Positions 1-7,745 of a stretch of 64,000 nucleotides of DNA are shown one piece after another. Position 1 is the stretch's first letter, and each line of letters starts with the position of its first letter. Made by a program: the position numbers and the translations under genes. The notes beneath the pieces were generated by a model. The model made no database searches and had not been told where the DNA came from. It worked only from the letters and a program-made list of their open reading frames with translations. The stretch comes from CAZAPG01 sp964486935. Lineage in GTDB: Bacteria; Chloroflexota; Anaerolineae; 4572-78; J111. Location: NCBI GenBank assembly GCA_964486935.1, contig CAZAPG010000001.1:310001-374000 (forward strand). The letters are read 5' to 3'.

Positions 1-277
1 CGGTTAAATTGACCCGTCCGGTGGCGGCGTTTGAGGCTGCAATTCCGTCGCCGGCAATAATTTGTCCAAGCCGCCGGGCCGCCTCATCCTCGTTGATATC
101 GTTCTCTTCTAAAATAGCCACATACACCGACTCCTGGCCGGCGGCCTTCAGTTTGGAGATGTCGTCTCTGGTGAGTTGCCGGCCTTTTCGCAATACCCGG
201 CGGCCATCGGGGCCAACCAGATTGTGGAGTAAAACATGTCCGGTTGCCTGGCTGATCGGCAAGTTTTCTACTTTCAT
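1..277 (-). CDS. Molybdopterin-binding (MoeA/CinA-type) protein, N-terminal part, cut by window edge
   Basis: The 92 visible residues begin at an ATG (complement of 275-277) preceded by AGGATA. They contain the linker pattern of bacterial molybdopterin-binding proteins: a start like MKVENLPISQATGHVL, then RRVLRKGRQLT, then NEDEAARRLGQIIAGDG and NAATGRVNL. In that family this N-terminal region precedes a MoCF-type molybdopterin-binding domain, which would lie beyond the left edge. The protein probably acts in molybdenum cofactor insertion or modification. It fits with moaD-moaE and moaC at 31-32 kb, although these are not adjacent. No stop codon is visible, so only the N-terminus can be judged. 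The family call rests on motif memory and is moderately sure. Confidence 0.6.
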   Translation of the reverse strand, partial: MKVENLPISQATGHVLLHNLVGPDGRRVLRKGRQLTRDDISKLKAAGQESVYVAILEENDINEDEAARRLGQIIAGDGIAASNAATGRVNLT

Positions 278-427
278 GGCGGTATATCCTTATAGATTTT
301 AAGCGCATGCCAGCGTCTTTAAAAATTCGTCATCTTTTTTGCGGCAGGTGGCAGGTAAAAACTTGCTTGCTACCTGCTACTGGCATTAAACAGATAGCGA
401 AAAACCAAAGAGCCTGACGTGTTCCAG

Positions 428-477
428 ATTATACCACGTTTGATAACTTAAACTTAATTACAACTTTGTGGTATAAT
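428..477. promoter_or_regulatory. Symmetric divergent extended -10 promoter pair
   Basis: A perfect 10-bp inverted repeat (ATTATACCAC at 428-437, GTGGTATAAT at 468-477) places a TGGTATAAT extended -10 element facing outward on each strand. The plus copy lies 33 bp before the flavin reductase start. The minus copy lies about 150 bp before the molybdopterin gene start. No good -35 is visible, as expected for TGn extended -10 promoters. Between the minus copy and the gene, 351-377 carries a second inverted repeat (GCAGGTA / TACCTGC). Confidence 0.5.
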
Positions 478-509
478 CCCCATCCAAAATTACCAACCCA
501 AGGAGCAAT

Positions 510-1031
510 ATGTCAACCCCCAAACCAGCGACAACCCTGGATAGTCGAACTTTTAGAAACGTGATGGGGCGATTTGCCACCGGCGTTACCGTTATTGCCA
601 CTGAAATTAACGGCGAAATTCACGGGATGACCGCCAACGCCCTCACCTCGGTTTCATTAGAGCCATTGCTGATATTGGTCTGCGTGCAAAAAAACGCGCA
701 TATGGCCGAATTTCTGCGCCGGTCGGGCCAATTTTCGGTCAATATTCTTAATGAAGAGCAGCAAGACCTGTCTAACTATTTTGCCGGTATTTGGGCCTCG
801 GATGCTGAAGCGCCTGCTTTTAGCTTTGAGCCGTGGGTGTGCGGCCCGCGTCTGGTCAACTCAATTGGCGCGTTGGCCTGCCGGATAGAGGAGTTTATCG
901 AGGGCGGCGACCACTGGATTATCACCGCTTCGGTGGTAGAGCTGTATCACCCGGACCAGGTGGAAAATCCCCTCCTGTACTATCGCGGGCAATACAGAAA
1001 ACTGCTTGAGGAGCAAAGAACCGGTCGCTAA
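510..1031 (+). CDS. Flavin reductase family protein (FMN-binding split barrel)
   Basis: This 173-residue protein belongs to the flavin reductase-like split-barrel family, which reduces FMN or FAD with NAD(P)H, usually to supply a partner monooxygenase. Family hallmarks are FRNVMGRFATGVTVIAT near the N-terminus, MTANALTSVSLEPLLILVCV around residues 48-67, FSVNIL, and a C-terminal LLYYRGQYRKL. The ATG start has a good ribosome-binding site (AAGGAGCAAT) and lies just behind an extended -10 promoter. No monooxygenase gene is adjacent, so the partner is unknown. It converges with the next gene with a gap of 2 bp. Confidence 0.85.
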   Translation: MSTPKPATTLDSRTFRNVMGRFATGVTVIATEINGEIHGMTANALTSVSLEPLLILVCVQKNAHMAEFLRRSGQFSVNILNEEQQDLSNYFAGIWASDAEAPAFSFEPWVCGPRLVNSIGALACRIEEFIEGGDHWIITASVVELYHPDQVENPLLYYRGQYRKLLEEQRTGR

Positions 1032-1033
1032 AT

Positions 1034-1543
1034 TTAGCCCGAAGTTGGCGACCGGCTCAGGTATCTGGATTGCGCGGCAATGCCAATAATCAACAAAACA
1101 ACAAAGAGGATGATATTAGCCGCAGGCTCAAGGTTGATGACCTGCGTAATTATTGCCGCGCCAAACAACGAGGTCAGACCAATCAGGGCCAGTTCAAACA
1201 CGGCCACAGCCAAAATTGCCCCAATGACCCCGCCAATAATATAAACCAGCCAGTCTAACTGGTTCAGGTTAACCAGGTTTTGCGCCAGCCAAACCAGCAA
1301 GTACCCGCCCATCAAAAAGCCGGCAATGCTGACCGCCACCTTTTGCAAAAAAATAGCCAGCAGCGCCCCCAAAACGCCGGCAATGAGCGCAACCAGCCAG
1401 ACCAACCACATCGGCTGAATGTCAAACAACGATAGAGACAGCGCCAAACCGGTTACAAAGCCAACAATTGCCACCGTTAACCAGAATAGCCTGCGCCCCG
1501 CAAGAAGCACCACAATGCCCAACAATATGGTTATGGCTTGCAA
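1034..1543 (-). CDS. Polytopic membrane protein (DUF4203-like)
   Basis: This 169-residue protein is almost entirely hydrophobic, with about six predicted membrane segments rich in Gly, Ala, Leu and Ile separated by short loops. Segments such as WLVWLVALIAGVLGALLAIF and YIIGGVIGAILAVAVFELAL resemble DUF4203/TMEM198-type proteins. No catalytic motif is visible, so no function can be named. It lies 26 bp downstream of rpiA on the same strand and may be cotranscribed with it. Its 3' end nearly touches the convergent flavin reductase gene. Confidence 0.6.
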   Translation of the reverse strand: MQAITILLGIVVLLAGRRLFWLTVAIVGFVTGLALSLSLFDIQPMWLVWLVALIAGVLGALLAIFLQKVAVSIAGFLMGGYLLVWLAQNLVNLNQLDWLVYIIGGVIGAILAVAVFELALIGLTSLFGAAIITQVINLEPAANIILFVVLLIIGIAAQSRYLSRSPTSG

Positions 1544-1569
1544 AATGGGGGTCGAAAACTCGTTAACGT

Positions 1570-2313
1570 TTATGATGGGGTTGACCTCCGCAGGTGTTGT
1601 ATGCCGTTTGTTCCGGCGACAATGACCTCATCGGCTATGTTCAAAAACAGACCATGCTCCACCACCCCCACGCGGCTTTTTAAGGTGGTTGCCAGCCGGG
1701 CGGGATAATCGATACCGTTGGGAAAGGTGCAATCGAGGATGTAGTTGCCGTTGTCTGTAACCAGAGGAGAGTCCTCGCCGCCGCGCAACCGGGGGGTACA
1801 ACCCAGGCTTTGTAGCCAATCGGCCTGATACTGCCAGCCAAATTGTGTTACCTCTACCGGCAAAGGGCTGATGCTGCCCAACTTGTCTGACAGCTTGCTT
1901 TCATCCACAATAATAACGACACGCCGGGCGGCCAGGGCAATCATTTTTTCGCGCAAAAGTGCGTTGCCCAACCCTTTAATCAGGTTGAGTTGCGGGTCAA
2001 CCTCATCGGCGCCGTCAATTACCAGGTCAATAATTGAGTGCTGGTGCAGGGCTGCCAACGGGATACCGTACTCCCTGGCCAGGGCCGCAGTTTGTTCGGA
2101 GGTGGGGATACCAACAATGCCGGTCAATTGGCCCGACTGCCACAGCCGGCCAATTTTCACAATGGCGTGCCGGCTGGTAGAGCCGGTGCCCAGCCCCAAC
2201 ACCATGCCGCTTTTTACCTGTTCTACCGCTTCTTCAGCCGCTGCTTGTTTTAACGCATCTGTGTTCATAGAGTTCATAGGGTTTATAGAGTTCATATAGT
2301 CAGAGGAGTTCAT
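1570..2313 (-). CDS. rpiA: Ribose-5-phosphate isomerase A
   Basis: Interconverts ribose 5-phosphate and ribulose 5-phosphate in the pentose phosphate pathway. The phosphate-binding GLGTGSTSRHAI loop, the active-site IDGADEVDPQLNLIKGLGNA stretch and the KLSDKLG region are present and in order. Transketolase follows upstream on the same strand (gap about 50 bp), so the two likely form an rpiA-tkt unit. The start is odd: the first 18 residues contain four in-frame Met codons (MNSSDYMNSINPMNSMNTD) made by a tandem repeat of an ATGAACTCT-like unit. The first ATG (2313) has the best Shine-Dalgarno (AAAGG). The family normally begins near MNTDALKQ, at 2268. Confidence 0.95.
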   Translation of the reverse strand: MNSSDYMNSINPMNSMNTDALKQAAAEEAVEQVKSGMVLGLGTGSTSRHAIVKIGRLWQSGQLTGIVGIPTSEQTAALAREYGIPLAALHQHSIIDLVIDGADEVDPQLNLIKGLGNALLREKMIALAARRVVIIVDESKLSDKLGSISPLPVEVTQFGWQYQADWLQSLGCTPRLRGGEDSPLVTDNGNYILDCTFPNGIDYPARLATTLKSRVGVVEHGLFLNIADEVIVAGTNGIQHLRRSTPS

Positions 2314-2360
2314 TCAGCCAACCTTTTGAACTTTATAAACTCTACAAACTCATCAAACTA
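2261..2360. repeat. Degenerate ATGAACTCT/AAACTCTA tandem repeat at rpiA 5' end
   Basis: On the minus strand, variants of TATGAACTCT and TATAAACTCT recur between the tkt stop and the rpiA N-terminus (2261-2313 inside the gene, 2330-2360 in the gap). Similar words (AGAGTTTAATAAATGAGTT, GATGAACTCAATTG) reappear at 5620-5722, upstream of the altronate dehydratase-type gene. The repeat supplies the extra N-terminal Met codons of RpiA. Confidence 0.6.
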
Positions 2361-2362
2361 TA

Positions 2363-4378
2363 TCACTTTTTTGATTTGTCGATAGTTTGCAGGGCGCGGA
2401 GCACCAGGTTATCAACCGTAAAGCCCAGATGCTCAAAAATAGTTTTATAGGGCGCCGATGCGCCAAAGCGCTCCAGGCCGATGATAGCGCCATGCGACCC
2501 CACCCATTGCCTCCAACCCAGCGGCGAACCGGCCTCGATAGCCACCCGCGCCCTGACCGAAGGCGGCAGCACAAAATCCCGGTACTCTTCGGATTGTTTT
2601 TTGAATAGTTCCCAACTGGGCATGCTAATCACGTGGGCGGTAATGCCCTGCTCGGCCAGCCGGGCGTGGGCCTCAACCGCCAGTTGCACTTCGGAGCCGG
2701 TGGCTATCAACAGCACATCGGGGTAAACCCGGTCGCTATCCAGCAGAATGTAAGCGCCTTTGGCCAGGTTGGCCGCATCGCCCATGTTGGCGCGGTCAAA
2801 AACGGGCAGGTTCTGGCGGGTCAGCACCAGGGCCACCGGGCCGTCTCGCTTTTCCAGGGCGACTTTCCAGGCTTGGGCGGTTTCGTTGGCGTCGGCCGGG
2901 CGAATAACCGTAAGATTGGGGATGGCCCGCAGCGCGGCCAAATGCTCCACCGGCTGGTGGGTCGGCCCGTCTTCGCCCAAACCGATACTATCGTGGGTAA
3001 ATACAAAGATGCTGGGGATATGCGACAGCGCCGCCAGCCGGATAGATGGCCGGCAGTAGTCGGAAAAAACCAAAAAAGTGCCGCCGTAAGGGATAACCCC
3101 GCCATGCAGGGCCATGCCGTTGAGCGTGCCGACCATGCCGTGCTCGCGCACGCCAAAGTGAAAGTTACGCCCGCTGTAGGAGTCGGCAGTAAAGACGCCA
3201 TACTCTTTAAGAAAGGTGTTGTTGCTGGGGGCCAAATCTGCCGAACCGCCGATAAGGTTGGGCAGGGCCGGCGCAATGGCGTTGAGCATTTTGCCAGAGG
3301 CGGCGCGGGTGGCCATTCCTTTTTTGTCGGCGGGGAAGGTGGGCAGAGCGTCATCCCAGCCATCAGGCAGTTCGCCGGAGAGGGCGTGTTTAAGTTGTTG
3401 CGCTTCCTGGGGAAAAGCTGTGGCGTAGGCGTCCATACTTTTTTTCCAGCTTTTTTCCCACTGAGCGCCCCGGCCAACAGCTTCTCGAAAGTGGGCCAGC
3501 GCCTCATCGGGGATGGAGAACTGCTTATCGGGGTCCCAGCCGTAGACCTCTTTGGTGCGCCGCACTTCCTCTTCGCCCAACGGCGAACCGTGAACCTCGG
3601 CGGTATTGGCTTTGTTGGGGCTGCCAAAGCCAATGGTGGTGCGGCAGGCAATGATGGAGGGCTTATCGGCAACGGCCTGGGCGGCCTTGATAGCTTTGGC
3701 CACGGCGGCGCGGTCGTGGCCGTCAATTTGCTGGGTATGCCAGCCATAAGCCTCAAACCGCTGCATACGGTCTTCGGTAAAGGCCAGTTCGGTGGGGCCG
3801 TCGATGCTGATGTGGTTGTCGTCGTACAGATAAATGATTTTGCCCAATTTGAGATGCCCGGCCAGGGAGGCGGCTTCGTGCGAGACGCCTTCCATCAGGT
3901 CGCCATCGCTGACAATGGCGTAGGTGTAGTGGTTGACAATTTCGTGGTCGGGGCGATTGAAAGTGGCGGCCAAGAAGGCTTCGGCAATGGCCATGCCAAC
4001 GCCGTTGGCAAACCCTTGCCCCAACGGGCCGGTGGTGGTTTCCACGCCGGGGGTCAGCCCGTATTCGGGGTGGCCGGGGGTCTGGCTGTCCCACTGGCGA
4101 AATTGTTTGAGTTGCTCCAGCGGCAGGTCGTACCCGGTTAAGTGCAACAGGCTGTACAACAGCATGGAACCGTGCCCGGCAGATAATACAAAGCGGTCCC
4201 GGTTGAACCAGTCGGGGTTTTTGGGGTTGTGGCGCAAAAATTGGGTCCACAATACGTAGGCGGCATCGGCCATGCCCATTGGCATACCGGGATGGCCGGA
4301 ATTAGCTTTTTGCACGGCGTCTATGGCGAGCGTACGAATAGTATTGACGCAGAGTTGTTCGAGCTTCGAGTTGGTCAT
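2363..4378 (-). CDS. tkt: Transketolase
   Basis: Thiamine-diphosphate enzyme that moves two-carbon ketol units between sugar phosphates. Its 671 residues are the usual full length. It shows KANSGHPGMPMG near residue 25, the TPP-binding VSDGDLMEGVSHEAASLAGH at about 155-175, DGHD, the GVREHGM pyrimidine-domain motif and GEDGPTHQPVEHLA. The C-terminal domain ends normally. The start at 4378 has a GAGGAGC-type site. Upstream, the leader contains a 24-bp palindrome (4411-4434). It lies before rpiA on the same strand, consistent with a pentose phosphate unit. Confidence 0.97.
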   Translation of the reverse strand: MTNSKLEQLCVNTIRTLAIDAVQKANSGHPGMPMGMADAAYVLWTQFLRHNPKNPDWFNRDRFVLSAGHGSMLLYSLLHLTGYDLPLEQLKQFRQWDSQTPGHPEYGLTPGVETTTGPLGQGFANGVGMAIAEAFLAATFNRPDHEIVNHYTYAIVSDGDLMEGVSHEAASLAGHLKLGKIIYLYDDNHISIDGPTELAFTEDRMQRFEAYGWHTQQIDGHDRAAVAKAIKAAQAVADKPSIIACRTTIGFGSPNKANTAEVHGSPLGEEEVRRTKEVYGWDPDKQFSIPDEALAHFREAVGRGAQWEKSWKKSMDAYATAFPQEAQQLKHALSGELPDGWDDALPTFPADKKGMATRAASGKMLNAIAPALPNLIGGSADLAPSNNTFLKEYGVFTADSYSGRNFHFGVREHGMVGTLNGMALHGGVIPYGGTFLVFSDYCRPSIRLAALSHIPSIFVFTHDSIGLGEDGPTHQPVEHLAALRAIPNLTVIRPADANETAQAWKVALEKRDGPVALVLTRQNLPVFDRANMGDAANLAKGAYILLDSDRVYPDVLLIATGSEVQLAVEAHARLAEQGITAHVISMPSWELFKKQSEEYRDFVLPPSVRARVAIEAGSPLGWRQWVGSHGAIIGLERFGASAPYKTIFEHLGFTVDNLVLRALQTIDKSKK

Positions 4379-4410
4379 AGTTGGTGCTCCTCTAAAAATA
4401 GACTTGTCGG

Positions 4411-4434
4411 AGTTAAAAAGCGCGCTTTTTGACT
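4411..4434. promoter_or_regulatory. 24-bp palindrome in the transketolase leader
   Basis: The sequence AGTTAAAAAGCG / CGCTTTTTGACT is a 12-bp inverted repeat with no spacer and a single mismatch, 33 bp upstream of the tkt start. As RNA it would form a hairpin with A- and U-runs in the stem. As DNA it resembles a dimeric operator. It could be a bidirectional terminator or a regulator site; neither can be decided from sequence. Confidence 0.4.
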
Positions 4435-4757
4435 CCTATTTTCATCCTTTGGGATGCAGCCCCGGCTGGATATCGGCTCCTCTGAAAAATTGTTGAGGGT
4501 TTCAGCGTTTCGGTTTTGGGGTTGCTCCCAGGGGCGCAAACGCGAAACATTTTTACCAGGCGGCAGGTTGCTTGCCTGCCGCACACTTTTATTCTTAAAG
4601 GGGAAATATCAGGGCTACGGCTCCTTAAATATTTTAAGAGGACTTGAAGTTTAGCCCCGACTATACCGGAAAGTTAGAACTGGATTTTAACAGCATAGCC
4701 AAATTCAAGCAAGCCGTAAGTATAGGGGAGAATTAACAATTTTCAGAAAATATAATC
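4435..4757. other. Intergenic region with a GC-rich hairpin, no gene seen
   Basis: Between tkt and the tRNA methyltransferase there is no convincing reading frame. A strong hairpin lies at 4560-4582 (GCGGCAGG, 7-nt loop, CCTGCCGC), followed on the plus strand by ACACTTTTATTCTT. It resembles the GGCAGGT/ACCTGC element at 343-385, so it may be a member of a small dispersed repeat family. It may also help end transcription of trmI, whose message runs away from here on the opposite side, so that role is doubtful. Confidence 0.35.
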
Positions 4758-5591
4758 TTACAATTTTTCTCTGGTTTGCCCGGCTATTTTTTCCCGGCGC
4801 GTTTGCAGAAATTCGGCCTTGATGTTGCGGGCAAAAATAAGGTAGCCGGTATGGCCAACCATCACGTCTTTGGGGCGCAATCGACCGGGCACGGGTTTGT
4901 ATTTGCGTAAAAAATTCTCTTCGACTTCCAGCCCGCCAAAGTTGTGGGTTTTGAGGGCAATCAGCAGTTCGGAAATCTGGTTGGTGGTGGGCACAATGGC
5001 GCCAAAAAAACCGCTGGGCTTGAGGGCAGCTTTAGCCTGCTCCAGATAGAGCCACGGCTCGCGCACGTCAAGAAAAAGGGCATCAACCCCGGTTTCGTCA
5101 AACCCCTCATTAATATTGCGCAATTTAAAGTCAACATACTCAAGCAGGCCGGCTTTGTCTACGTTGGCCTGGGCATTGGTCAGCATATCTTCGCGGGCTT
5201 CGTAAGAGTAAACCCGGCCGGTGGGCGCGACAAAACGGGCCAGCGCCAGGGTGAGCGCGCCGCTGCCGCTGCCGGCCTCGATGACTTGCTGGCCGGCATA
5301 GATATTGAGTTTGAAGATGATGCGCCCCGCCTCTTTGGGGTAGATAATCTGGCTTTTGCGTTTGACCACCTCTTTCATCAACTCGCTCAGCGATGGCTCA
5401 ACTACGATGTAGGTATAGCCGGTGGTCAGGGTGATGGTTCGGCCCAGCGGTTGCCCAATTAGCTCGTCGTGCTCGATGCCGCCAAGGTGCGTGTGCTGGC
5501 GATATCCGGGGATGAGCCGGGTATAAAGCCGTTTGCCATCCTCGCCAATCAGCAAAACGGTTTCGTTGGCCTGAAGAAGCGGTGAACTCAT
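4758..5591 (-). CDS. trmI: tRNA (adenine-58-N1)-methyltransferase
   Basis: SAM-dependent enzyme that makes m1A58 in the T-loop of tRNA. The N-terminal small domain is followed by IIYPKEAGRIIFKLNIYAGQ, the SAM-binding VIEAGSGSGALTLAL, the acidic SYEAREDM strand and DALFLDVREPW, all in TrmI order. At 277 residues it matches the family length. ATG 5591 with CAGGTTGG upstream is preferred over the TTG two codons earlier. It has no obvious operon partner. Confidence 0.9.
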   Translation of the reverse strand: MSSPLLQANETVLLIGEDGKRLYTRLIPGYRQHTHLGGIEHDELIGQPLGRTITLTTGYTYIVVEPSLSELMKEVVKRKSQIIYPKEAGRIIFKLNIYAGQQVIEAGSGSGALTLALARFVAPTGRVYSYEAREDMLTNAQANVDKAGLLEYVDFKLRNINEGFDETGVDALFLDVREPWLYLEQAKAALKPSGFFGAIVPTTNQISELLIALKTHNFGGLEVEENFLRKYKPVPGRLRPKDVMVGHTGYLIFARNIKAEFLQTRREKIAGQTREKL

Positions 5592-5805
5592 TACCAACCT
5601 GCCTGAAATAAAGTTATGAGGTTTGTAGAGTTTAATAAATGAGTTAGTGGGTTGTGAATTGAGTGTTTCAGGAGTGCAAAATTGCGCTCAATCAACTCAC
5701 CTGACTCGATGAACTCAATTGTAGCGTTAAGCTGGGGCTTATGATAAACTACAACCCCATAAAATCAAATCTACTCCCACGGCGTACAATTTTAAGGAGC
5801 AAATA

Positions 5806-7389
5806 ATGTCCATTGGAAATATTGAGTTTGCCGAATTCAGGCCCGCCGGCAAAGTGTCTCTGGCAGAGGTGGCCATTCAGCTTCACCCCAAGGACCACGT
5901 AGCCATCGCCAAAACCAACCTGCAATCGGGAACGGTTTTAACCCTGGCCGATAACCGGCAGATTTCTGTACGCGGTTTTGTGCCCGCCGGCCACAAAGTG
6001 GCCCTGAGCCAGATTGGGGTTGAGGAGCCGGTGCGCCGTTACGGGCAGATTATCGGTTTTGCCACGCAGCCCATCGAGCCGGGCCAGCATGTTCACAGCC
6101 ACAATCTGGGCGTCAAGAATTTTGACCGCGATTATGCCTTTGGCGCAGACGTTGCTCCGGTGGAGTTGGTCCCGCCTGACCGGCGGCGCGTCTTTGCAGG
6201 CTACCGGCGCGCCAACGGGCGGGTCGGCGCCCGCAACTACATTGCGGTGATTGCCAGCGTTAATTGCTCGGCTCACACCTGCCGGGAAATTGCCCATCAT
6301 TTTACCCCGGCGCGACTGGCCGAATTTCCCAACGTTGACGGCGTTATCGCCCTGACGCATCACTCTGGCTGCGCCACGCGGGTTGGCGGCGCGGATTACG
6401 ATATGCTCCAGCGCGTGCTGGCCGGCATGGCGCGCCATCCCAACGTGGGAGCCTGTCTTATGATCGGCCTTGGTTGCGAAACCAACCAGATTGCCGACTT
6501 GATTGAGCGCCAGCAATTAAACGGCAGCCAGCCCGCGCCGTTGCACCTGGTCATTCAGGATAGCGGCGGCATCCGCAAAACGGTTGAGGCCGGCATTGCC
6601 GCCGTTGAAAAATTACTGCCGCAGGTCAACGCCGCGCAACGCTCGCCCCAGCCCATCTCTGAGTTGATGCTGGCCCTGGAGTGCGGCGGCAGCGATAGCT
6701 GGTCGGGGGTAACGGCCAATCCGCTGGTGGGGCTGGTAGCCGACGAACTGGTGCGGCAGGGCGGCACGGTTGTGCTTTCTGAAACGCCGGAAATTTACGG
6801 GGCCGAACATCTGTTGACCCGCCGGGCGGCGAGTCCCGAAGTGGGCCAGAAGCTGGTGGATAAAGTGCGCTGGTGGGAGGCGCACGCGCAGCGGTTGGGG
6901 CTGGAAATTGACAACAACCCCAGCCCCGGCAACAAAGCCGGCGGCCTGACTACCATTTACGAGAAATCGTTGGGGGCCATTGCCAAAGGGGGCAGCGCTC
7001 CGCTCATGGACGTTTACGATTACGCCGAACCGGTGTCGGCTCGCGGTTTTACGTTTATGGACACCCCCGGCTACGACCCGGTTTCGGTGACAGGTATGGT
7101 GGCTGGCGGCTGCAATCTGGTGCTGTTTACCACCGGGCGCGGTTCGGTGTTTGGCTTCAAACCGGCGCCCTCAATAAAAATCTGCACCAACTCGGCCACC
7201 TACCGGCGGATGCAAGAGGATATGGACCTGAACGCCGGTCAGGCTCTGGAAGATGTATCGCTGGAAACCGTGGCGGCCCAGTTGCTGGATTTGGTGATTG
7301 CGGTGGCTTCGGGCCGGCGCACCAAAAGCGAGGCGCAGGACGTAGGCGAGGCGGAATTTAACCCCTGGAGTTTGGGGGGGGTGTTGTAA
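5806..7389 (+). CDS. UxaA/GarD-type dehydratase with SAF domain (altronate or galactarate dehydratase family)
   Basis: The 527-residue protein joins an N-terminal SAF domain (about residues 18-105) to the catalytic UxaA/GarD domain. Typical stretches are GYRRANGRVGARNYIAVIASVNCSAHT, the THHSGCA motif, MIGLGCETNQ, LALECGGSDSWSGVTANP and FMDTPGYDPVSVTGMVAGGCN. The cysteines are placed as expected for the iron- or Fe-S-dependent dehydration of sugar acids such as D-altronate or D-galactarate. Many homologues are annotated only as UxaA-family hydrolases, so the exact substrate is uncertain. The ribosome-binding site AAGGAG is strong. It stands alone, with no sugar-acid transporter or reductase beside it, and is followed by a small XRE regulator. 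Confidence 0.85.
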   Translation: MSIGNIEFAEFRPAGKVSLAEVAIQLHPKDHVAIAKTNLQSGTVLTLADNRQISVRGFVPAGHKVALSQIGVEEPVRRYGQIIGFATQPIEPGQHVHSHNLGVKNFDRDYAFGADVAPVELVPPDRRRVFAGYRRANGRVGARNYIAVIASVNCSAHTCREIAHHFTPARLAEFPNVDGVIALTHHSGCATRVGGADYDMLQRVLAGMARHPNVGACLMIGLGCETNQIADLIERQQLNGSQPAPLHLVIQDSGGIRKTVEAGIAAVEKLLPQVNAAQRSPQPISELMLALECGGSDSWSGVTANPLVGLVADELVRQGGTVVLSETPEIYGAEHLLTRRAASPEVGQKLVDKVRWWEAHAQRLGLEIDNNPSPGNKAGGLTTIYEKSLGAIAKGGSAPLMDVYDYAEPVSARGFTFMDTPGYDPVSVTGMVAGGCNLVLFTTGRGSVFGFKPAPSIKICTNSATYRRMQEDMDLNAGQALEDVSLETVAAQLLDLVIAVASGRRTKSEAQDVGEAEFNPWSLGGVL

Positions 7390-7451
7390 GGTTTCAAGTT
7401 TCGGGTTGAGAGCGCAAAACCTGAAATCTGAAACTAAATAAAGGAAAAATT

Positions 7452-7733
7452 GTGTACCGAGTAGGAGAAACTACGGCTGGCAATATTTTGGTGGAAATGA
7501 CTCCCCGCGAATGGGAAGCAGTCACCATGCTTTTTAAAGCCAATGATATTTTTATTGACCATCTGGGCGAAGAGTTGGCCAGGTATCGCCGGGAAAGCGG
7601 GTTGAGCCAGAGCGCCGTAGCCCACAAGCTGGGAGTTTCGCGCGCCTATGTCTCGCTGATAGAGCGCGGGTTGGCCGATAACGTATCTAATGAGGTGCGC
7701 CGGCGCATTGCCCAACTGGTCAGAGGCAATTAG
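7452..7733 (+). CDS. Small XRE-family helix-turn-helix protein
   Basis: A 93-residue protein with a GTG start and AAGGA 7 nt upstream. Residues about 43-88 form a Cro/C1-type HTH: LARYRRESGLSQSAVAHKLG, then VSRAYVSLIERGL. The N-terminal 40 residues (VEMTPREWEAVTML, FIDHLGE) are unlike known phage repressors and may mediate dimerisation. It lies 62 bp after the dehydratase-type gene and may regulate it or itself. It ends 12 bp from the convergent ABC ATPase gene. The target is unknown. Confidence 0.75.
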   Translation: MYRVGETTAGNILVEMTPREWEAVTMLFKANDIFIDHLGEELARYRRESGLSQSAVAHKLGVSRAYVSLIERGLADNVSNEVRRRIAQLVRGN

Positions 7734-7745
7734 GGCCGGGGCTGT

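Noticed and set aside
2633..4141. 502-residue open frame on the plus strand across transketolase
   Set aside because: It is an antisense shadow of tkt produced by GC-rich codon use. It has no family features, no SD and poor composition.
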